Source of the DNA: Candidatus Bipolaricaulota bacterium
GTDB lineage: Bacteria; Bipolaricaulota; Bipolaricaulia; UBA7950; UBA9294
NCBI GenBank assembly: GCA_021163015.1
Contig: JAGGXO010000162.1
Span: 1-7,108, forward strand
Length of the DNA: 7,108 nucleotides
Direction of reading: 5' to 3'
Positions 1-4,757 of this stretch are shown here, piece after piece. The position numbers were made by a program, and so were the translations under genes. Position 1 is the first letter of the stretch. Every line of letters starts with the position of its first letter. Under the pieces are notes generated by a model. That model saw nothing but the letters and a program-made list of their open reading frames with translations, was not told the DNA's origin and searched no databases.

Positions 1-122
1 CCTACTTCGTAACCTACCTCAGCAATCTTGGCCGTAGGGCGTAGCATCTCCGCCGCAAGCATCCAGAAGTGGTATGCCTGGTAATCATCGCCTTGTTGTC
101 GGGCAGTAACAGCTGTGCTCAT
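1..122 (-). CDS. Start of a further defence-type gene, possibly a nuclease-domain protein (3' end outside window)
   Basis: Forty complete codons are visible from ATG at 122 to the window edge without a stop. The start has AAGGA at 130-134, seven bases upstream, so it is a well-formed gene start. The peptide begins MSTAVTARQQGDDYQAYHFW and continues with a helical stretch ending in KIAEVGYEV. A GDDYQ-type helix followed by a strand bearing Glu (Glu39) is how several DUF4297-like or other PD-(D/E)xK nuclease-type N-termini begin, where that Glu can be the first catalytic acid. This resemblance is from memory and short, so the function is a guess. It lies downstream of herA on the same strand and may belong to the same operon or be a separate unit. 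Composition and context fit a real gene. Confidence 0.62.
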   Translation of the reverse strand, partial: MSTAVTARQQGDDYQAYHFWMLAAEMLRPTAKIAEVGYEV

Positions 123-247
123 ATAAGCGTCCTTACAATGTCCAAAGTCCCCCCAGTGCCTCCACCGCTGCCGTCACGGGGGCAACCCGCTCGACAATGT
201 ATCCCAGCCACCAGATTCGAACTTTGAATTTCCATGGCTATTTCCGA
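123..247. other. Intergenic gap between herA and the left-edge gene
   Basis: This 125-base stretch is the only sizeable non-coding DNA in the window. It holds no rho-independent terminator: there is no stem followed by a T run on the minus strand. Small symmetric elements are present: ccgtcacgg at 171-179 (perfect arms around one base), an imperfect inverted repeat ttcgaactttgaa at 216-228, and a weak GC stem cgggttgcccccg (minus strand, 177-189). Any of these could be an operator or a processing site, but each is short enough to occur by chance. No clear promoter was found. Confidence 0.5.
130..134 (-). promoter_or_regulatory. Ribosome binding site of the left-edge gene
   Basis: AAGGA is placed seven bases before the ATG at 122. 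It supports translation of the truncated left-edge gene from this ATG. No convincing -10/-35 pair was seen in the gap upstream, so the gene may be read through from herA. Confidence 0.65.
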
Positions 248-2392
248 TTAGCCACCTGACTGCCGGATTACAACAACCCAGGTTGTGAAGCTGGAAACAC
301 TCTTAGCAGGCTTCTTCTCAGTTTTCCAACCAGTGTCCTGCTCACCAAAGACGGCAGTCATGGCCTTCGGTACGAGTCTATAAGCAATCTGGTCTCTGTC
401 CGATAGAACGTCAGGTAAGGCATTTTTTAGTTGCTCCTGAACGCCGCGCCACGGAACTCCAAATTTTCGCATCCGGTCGAGAAACTCCGCATCTGCTTTG
501 AATTGCTCGATAGTCGCATCTTCGTATGTCCCCAGCGCATCCTGTTTTTCGTCAGGTTCCGTCTCTTCGGCAGCATGGGCAGTGCCGGCTACCTCTTTCT
601 GGTCAGCCTTTTCTTCATCAGAAGCCCTTGAGCTCCGCGCAGATGCAAGCGCACTGGCAAACCGCTCTCGAAGCGTCGCCGCGGCAGTTTGAACAGCTGG
701 CTTGTTGTATTGTTGATCCCGTGCCTGGTATTGCCCTTCAAACAGCAACACGCGAATCGGAATGGGATAGCTCTTGCCCCCGACGCTACTCCAAAAAACT
801 CCGTGTCCGGGAATAGGTTCATTCAAAAGAGATGACAGAATGTCGTCGCTGAAGTGTGCGTTGGCACTCTTGATTGCTCTAAGGTCTCCTGCAGAGAGCA
901 AATGAAAAGCAAACCAGTTGTCACCCTGGCTCAGAATTTCACTTGAGATCGCTCCTGGCTGTTGCGTGATTAGGACGGCCCCCAGATCGTATTTACGCCC
1001 TTCCTTAACCCATGCCACATACGGACCTTCACCCGAGCTGCCTGAGCTACCAAGAACTGCCTGTGCCTCCTCAACAACTGCGATGACCGGTATTGTTTCC
1101 GGCTGCGCTTTTGTGAATTCCTCCTGGTTGTGATCGAAAATGCGCCGAAGGATCAAGCCGGAAAGGACAAGCGCAGGTGCTCCTCGCATCTGTGATACGT
1201 CGATGACGCACAGCTTTCCCTCCCGCAAAGCTGCAAGTAACATATCCATCATTTGGCTGCTCGGATCGTGCAGCATCCGAACTATCGTTGTCATGTTTGC
1301 ACGAGCCGCGACCATCTCAGCATCTTGGCCATCTTCAAGGCGCAGGAGCTGTTTGATCGTGTGCCCGTCAGCACCGTTGCCGTCTCTATGTATTAGGTCG
1401 ACGAGTTGGTGCCAATCCGCATCGTTCATTCCCTTCAACTTCCGAATGTTTTGCTGGTCCTGCTTTTCTGGTGGTAGTGCAATTGAAATCACGTCGCCGG
1501 GACGCAAACGCCGAATATCGAGCCGGATGTCACCCGCTACGAAAGATTGATAGAAAGGGCTAGGCCCTGCCTTTGGCGTGAAAACTACTACTTTGTCCTG
1601 CAGCTCTGGTACATCGCACAGGCCAGGACGATTTTTATCGTCAGGCCAGAAGTACTCGCCATCTGGATCGAAGATAACAGTGCCAACGGGGACGCGACTT
1701 CCTCCACGCTTTTCGACAGTAGGAATGTCCCGATATAGGTTGGCAAACAAGTATTTGACGAGGTTCGATTTTCCAAAACCCGCTCGCGCAAACACAAGCG
1801 TCCTTCTTGCGACAAGGTCCAGAACGCGAAACTTTGGAATTACAGCTGGGCTCTTGACCTGCATCCAAGGCTCTGGTGAAAGGCGTGTATCACCTGCTGC
1901 GTAAATGAACTCGCCAAGGGCAAAGTATCCGATCTCTGCGGCATCAGGAATGTTATGCCCGGCGACCTCACGAAGAACTTCATCAGTGAGAAATGCCACC
2001 TTACTTCCGACATGAGGTAAGCGCCGATGAGACGCCGCGAAGACAAGGTCGCCGTTGATAACGCGGAGCACACCCAACACGCGCATGTTAACGCGATATT
2101 TGAGGTACTGTTCCCGGAGATCCTCCGGAATCGGACGCTCCTCAGCGACGGCACGGATGCCGTAATCTTCACCCGCTGAGGAGGCAAGACGACCCTGCGA
2201 TGAGATCGACGTAATCCGCCCGAACACTGCCTCGTCCTCGTCCTCAAGTTGCACAACGAGAAACTGACCATGCATGGGGGCGCGTTGAAATTCGTTTCGA
2301 TACGGCAAGATGAGATCAGCGTGAAACTCCAATCCTCCCTCACTGAAGCCTCTAAAGATACCGACCGTTGTATCTCGCGTGAATAGTTTCAT
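248..2392 (-). CDS. herA: HerA-type DNA-pumping ATPase (FtsK-HerA superfamily)
   Basis: HerA forms a hexameric ring that pumps DNA and feeds or stimulates its partner nuclease, here NurA from the gene just upstream. In 714 residues: an N-terminal beta-rich HAS-barrel-like region at about 1-170; Walker A ARAGFGKSN at 202-210 (Lys208, Ser209); DPDGEYFW at 242-249, typical of HerA/DUF87; Walker B VIAVVEEAQ at 436-444 with paired Glu441-Glu442; and GRKYDLGAVLITQQPGAIS at 465-483, holding the sensor glutamine region. The first Walker glycine is Ala202. After about residue 565 comes a poorly conserved tail: an Ala/Ser/Glu-rich linker (about 570-620), then a compact segment at 621-690 of unknown role. 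This makes it longer than typical archaeal HerA of about 500. The start is fixed by AGGAGG and by the ATGA overlap with nurA. The stop is TAA; 125 bases follow before the next gene. Confidence 0.95.
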   Translation of the reverse strand: MKLFTRDTTVGIFRGFSEGGLEFHADLILPYRNEFQRAPMHGQFLVVQLEDEDEAVFGRITSISSQGRLASSAGEDYGIRAVAEERPIPEDLREQYLKYRVNMRVLGVLRVINGDLVFAASHRRLPHVGSKVAFLTDEVLREVAGHNIPDAAEIGYFALGEFIYAAGDTRLSPEPWMQVKSPAVIPKFRVLDLVARRTLVFARAGFGKSNLVKYLFANLYRDIPTVEKRGGSRVPVGTVIFDPDGEYFWPDDKNRPGLCDVPELQDKVVVFTPKAGPSPFYQSFVAGDIRLDIRRLRPGDVISIALPPEKQDQQNIRKLKGMNDADWHQLVDLIHRDGNGADGHTIKQLLRLEDGQDAEMVAARANMTTIVRMLHDPSSQMMDMLLAALREGKLCVIDVSQMRGAPALVLSGLILRRIFDHNQEEFTKAQPETIPVIAVVEEAQAVLGSSGSSGEGPYVAWVKEGRKYDLGAVLITQQPGAISSEILSQGDNWFAFHLLSAGDLRAIKSANAHFSDDILSSLLNEPIPGHGVFWSSVGGKSYPIPIRVLLFEGQYQARDQQYNKPAVQTAAATLRERFASALASARSSRASDEEKADQKEVAGTAHAAEETEPDEKQDALGTYEDATIEQFKADAEFLDRMRKFGVPWRGVQEQLKNALPDVLSDRDQIAYRLVPKAMTAVFGEQDTGWKTEKKPAKSVSSFTTWVVVIRQSGG

Positions 2393-3552
2393 TCATACCT
2401 CCTGGTCGAAACATCGCCCTGAAGGCGGAGTGCCTCAAGGGCTGGGATTTCCTTTTCGTTGAGTAAACCACGAACCGCGACGACCACTTCGTCCTGCAAG
2501 ATGTCGAGATCAAAGTCGACAATCTCCGCGTATTCGTGTGCTTTTTGAAGGCACCTTGGGTAAAACGGAACCGGAAAACCGTCAGTGGCATCCGCAAGGA
2601 GATATCCAAACACTTCGGCTGCCTGCTGAGATTGGCTGCTGAAAATATCAACGGTCCATAGAGGGTCGCCGCTGCGCCCCCCAAAACGAACGAAGTACAT
2701 ATCCCCGGCAACAAACTTCGGAGCTTCCCCCTCGCTTTCTTCCGTCTCCGCTCCTCGAGCGTATTCAGGCCATACATACGCCTTGGCTTCCAATGTTCGA
2801 GGGACTCTTACATACCTCGGAGCCCCCGCAGCGAATGTTCCTTCCAAAGCCATTGCCAAATTATATCGGGCCAGTACCTTGCTGTGCTTCGCAAGACCGA
2901 CGAGGAAGACCTTGCGCCGAGTCTCCTGGCGAATTCGTTCGATGGCTTCCTCTATCCGTTTTCGGAAGTTGATAAAATACTCGTCACGAAAGAGTTTACT
3001 TCTCAGGAGGCCGTCACGGACAAGGAGGGTGTCGGTCGCAAAACTTCTGTAACAAATTCGCTCATAAAGAGCGGCCCATTCACATAGATCGCGGTAGACA
3101 AGAACCCACGATGGCGAAACTTCATCTGGCTTTTCTCTGACCTTTTTCCCGTCTGGAATCATATGGCTTAATTGGTTTAGGGTGCGAGGCTCTAATGCCA
3201 GATCGGTCATTACCCGGCCCAAGGCGGTGCGAGGAGAGCCGTCCTCTTTGAACTGAGCGCGGCTCAGAATGTCTGTATCCGTTGTCGGTGTTACGGCATC
3301 CAAGCAAAGTTGTTCACCATACGAGTCCACGACCCGAACCAGTTGGACATGAAAGGGGTCAAAGACAAGTTTGTTGTTACCGCCATCGCTCGCCACCAAT
3401 GAAACGGACGTGGTTGACCTCGGCTTGATGGCTCTTACCTCACCGGACAAAGCTCGCACCTCTTTGCGCAGGTCATCTAGTAAACGCCTATCTCTTACGG
3501 TGGCGTCACGAATTGTCTGCCGCAGGGCAGGTAGTTCCTTCGGGTCAAACAT
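2389..3552 (-). CDS. nurA: NurA-family nuclease
   Basis: NurA proteins are metal-dependent 5'-3' exonucleases/ssDNA endonucleases that work with the HerA ATPase in DNA end processing; some HerA-nuclease pairs act in anti-phage defence. The assignment rests on motif spacing: SLVASDGG at 51-58 (metal-binding Asp56), LVRDGLL at 177-183 (second acidic site, Asp180), VGLAKHSK at 218-225 (the VGxxK signature), DMYFVRF at 284-290, and YPRCLQKAHEYAEI at 331-344 with a conserved-type His339. Residues about 5-45 are charged and heptad-like, probably helical or coiled. A short acidic stretch at 267-277 looks like a loop insertion. The length of 387 is within the family's usual range. The ATG has GAGGTG at 3558-3563 five bases upstream. 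The stop overlaps the herA start by four bases, and this adjacency to HerA is the strongest support. Similarity is remote in this family, so a structure or profile comparison would firm up the call. Confidence 0.86.
   Translation of the reverse strand: MFDPKELPALRQTIRDATVRDRRLLDDLRKEVRALSGEVRAIKPRSTTSVSLVASDGGNNKLVFDPFHVQLVRVVDSYGEQLCLDAVTPTTDTDILSRAQFKEDGSPRTALGRVMTDLALEPRTLNQLSHMIPDGKKVREKPDEVSPSWVLVYRDLCEWAALYERICYRSFATDTLLVRDGLLRSKLFRDEYFINFRKRIEEAIERIRQETRRKVFLVGLAKHSKVLARYNLAMALEGTFAAGAPRYVRVPRTLEAKAYVWPEYARGAETEESEGEAPKFVAGDMYFVRFGGRSGDPLWTVDIFSSQSQQAAEVFGYLLADATDGFPVPFYPRCLQKAHEYAEIVDFDLDILQDEVVVAVRGLLNEKEIPALEALRLQGDVSTRRYE
2398..2403 (-). promoter_or_regulatory. Ribosome binding site of herA
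   Basis: AGGAGG lies five bases before the ATG at 2392 and inside the last codons of nurA. It decides the start: another ATG at 2396 sits too close to this site and is in a different frame that does not encode HerA. The overlap ATGA (2392-2389) joins the herA start with the nurA stop, pointing to translational coupling and matched production of the two partners. Confidence 0.85.
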
Positions 3553-3554
3553 GG

Positions 3555-4757
3555 TTACACCTCAAGCCTGGCATATAGGTCAACTTCCTGTGCAGCAGTT
3601 CCGGTGGTACTGCCGAATTGTTCTGATTGTCTCTTGCCGTTGCTTGCCGATCCAGCATCTGCCCATCGGTATATTCGCCATCTGACTTTCGACAACTTCA
3701 GCGAGGTGCGAAGCATGTCCCGAGCGTCAACAGGAATGCTCGGCAAGCAGCCAAAGCGAACTATCAGACGAGCACCTGGCATGCATCGTGTTGCTACCGC
3801 TCTCCAGACAATCGCTAGTTCTTCGATGAATTGGTCGGTGCGGTGTGCCAACTGCCCGTCTTGCACATAATTCACGGAGTCATCATCGCCAAGAAACCAA
3901 TTGCGAAGCCATTGGTCTGGCCTATAAGTCCGCATCCCAAAATACGGTGGTGACGTAACCACCCAATTGAATCGTCGGCGCCGCGGGAGTAGAGAGTCAG
4001 CACGGCGGGCATCACCGAAGTACACGGCACCTCTCGTCGGTGGAGGTATTTCGGCGAGTGTATGCAGTGCCCGACGTGCAACAGCATCAGCAACAGCGAC
4101 ACGTGGGGGCGTCATCAGTCCTTGTCGCTTCCAGAAGCGTACTGCGGCATTTGGCTTGGTTGCATAAGTTCGCGGCATCTGATTTGAAAGGTACGTCGAC
4201 TCTCCTTTTTGAAGCGGGCCATGAAGAATACCTAGCAACAAGGCTCGCAGCACCACTTCTTCTGAAGAAATGCATTGTTTTAGCAGTCTTTCTCTTAGTA
4301 TGCAGAGTTCGTTCAACGTTTGTGGATGAAAGCAGAGTTGCCAAAACTCCCCCTCAGGGACCTTGTTGGGTGCCTTGGTTTGTGCCAATATTGAGTGGGC
4401 CAGGTCGATCACAGCCTGGGCGGTTGTATTGCTAAGTTTGGCAGCAGCGATGGCAGCAGCGATGGGATTGCTGTCGATGCCCACACATCCAAGACCGAGA
4501 AGGCGTGCGGCAAAAACTGTCGTCCCACGACCGCAGAATGGATCGAGAACCCAAGCGTCCTTTTGAGCTTTGGTAAGGCGCTGGAGCGGAAACTCCAAGG
4601 GAAACATCGTGTAATAAGGACATACTGTGTTCAAACGCAGAAGCGGCGCTCTCGTACTTGTGGGGATGTTTGGATTTTTCCAGTTTGTCCTACCCCGCTG
4701 CCGGTAGACGAGGCAACCTTGAACGCTGTCTGTAGATCGAAGGACACTGGGATTCAT
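3555..4757 (-). CDS. Amino-group DNA methyltransferase (SPPY type, N4-cytosine or N6-adenine)
   Basis: The product should transfer a methyl group from S-adenosylmethionine to a base amino group in DNA, probably marking self DNA for the neighbouring nucleases. In the 400 residues: motif X-like YYTMFPLEFP at 48-57; motif I DPFCGRGTT at 72-80 (AdoMet binding); motif II GID at 93-95 followed by SNP; a probable motif III GDAR at 248-251; catalytic motif IV TSPPYF at 268-273; and a strand GARLIVRFG at 328-336. The order X-I-II-III-IV with about 150 residues between motifs II and III differs from HsdM and resembles alpha-class ordering; residues about 110-240 may hold the target-recognition part (inference). 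The ATG touches the hsdR stop, with GGAGGG at 4768-4773 ten bases upstream. The gene ends two bases before nurA. N4-cytosine and N6-adenine specificity cannot be separated from sequence alone. It is not an HsdM and lacks the NPPY typical of that family. Confidence 0.93.
   Translation of the reverse strand: MNPSVLRSTDSVQGCLVYRQRGRTNWKNPNIPTSTRAPLLRLNTVCPYYTMFPLEFPLQRLTKAQKDAWVLDPFCGRGTTVFAARLLGLGCVGIDSNPIAAAIAAAKLSNTTAQAVIDLAHSILAQTKAPNKVPEGEFWQLCFHPQTLNELCILRERLLKQCISSEEVVLRALLLGILHGPLQKGESTYLSNQMPRTYATKPNAAVRFWKRQGLMTPPRVAVADAVARRALHTLAEIPPPTRGAVYFGDARRADSLLPRRRRFNWVVTSPPYFGMRTYRPDQWLRNWFLGDDDSVNYVQDGQLAHRTDQFIEELAIVWRAVATRCMPGARLIVRFGCLPSIPVDARDMLRTSLKLSKVRWRIYRWADAGSASNGKRQSEQFGSTTGTAAQEVDLYARLEV
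4440..4463 (-). repeat. Perfect 12-base tandem duplication inside the methyltransferase gene
   Basis: Two exact adjacent copies of ggcagcagcgat (plus-strand reading) encode IAAAIAAA in the helix just after motif II of the methyltransferase. The repeat is in frame, so gain or loss of a unit would change the helix by four residues and not shift the frame. It is probably a helix-forming alanine run and not a regulatory repeat. Confidence 0.7.

Noticed and set aside
196..232. A tRNA-like T-loop (GTTCGAATC on the minus strand) that could mark an attachment site.
   Set aside because: The flanking bases do not form the five-pair T stem, and no acceptor or anticodon arm is present, so this is a chance match.
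123..247. A rho-independent terminator after herA.
   Set aside because: The best GC stem is four pairs and is not followed by a T run on the minus strand.
1840..2343. A 167-codon minus-strand open frame overlapping herA.
   Set aside because: It is a different-frame reading of the HerA N-terminal barrel, with composition typical of a shadow frame and no motifs.
4440..4463. The tandem 12-base repeat as a phase-variation switch.
   Set aside because: There are only two copies, the unit is a multiple of three, and it encodes an alanine-rich helix expected after motif II; slippage would not turn the gene off.
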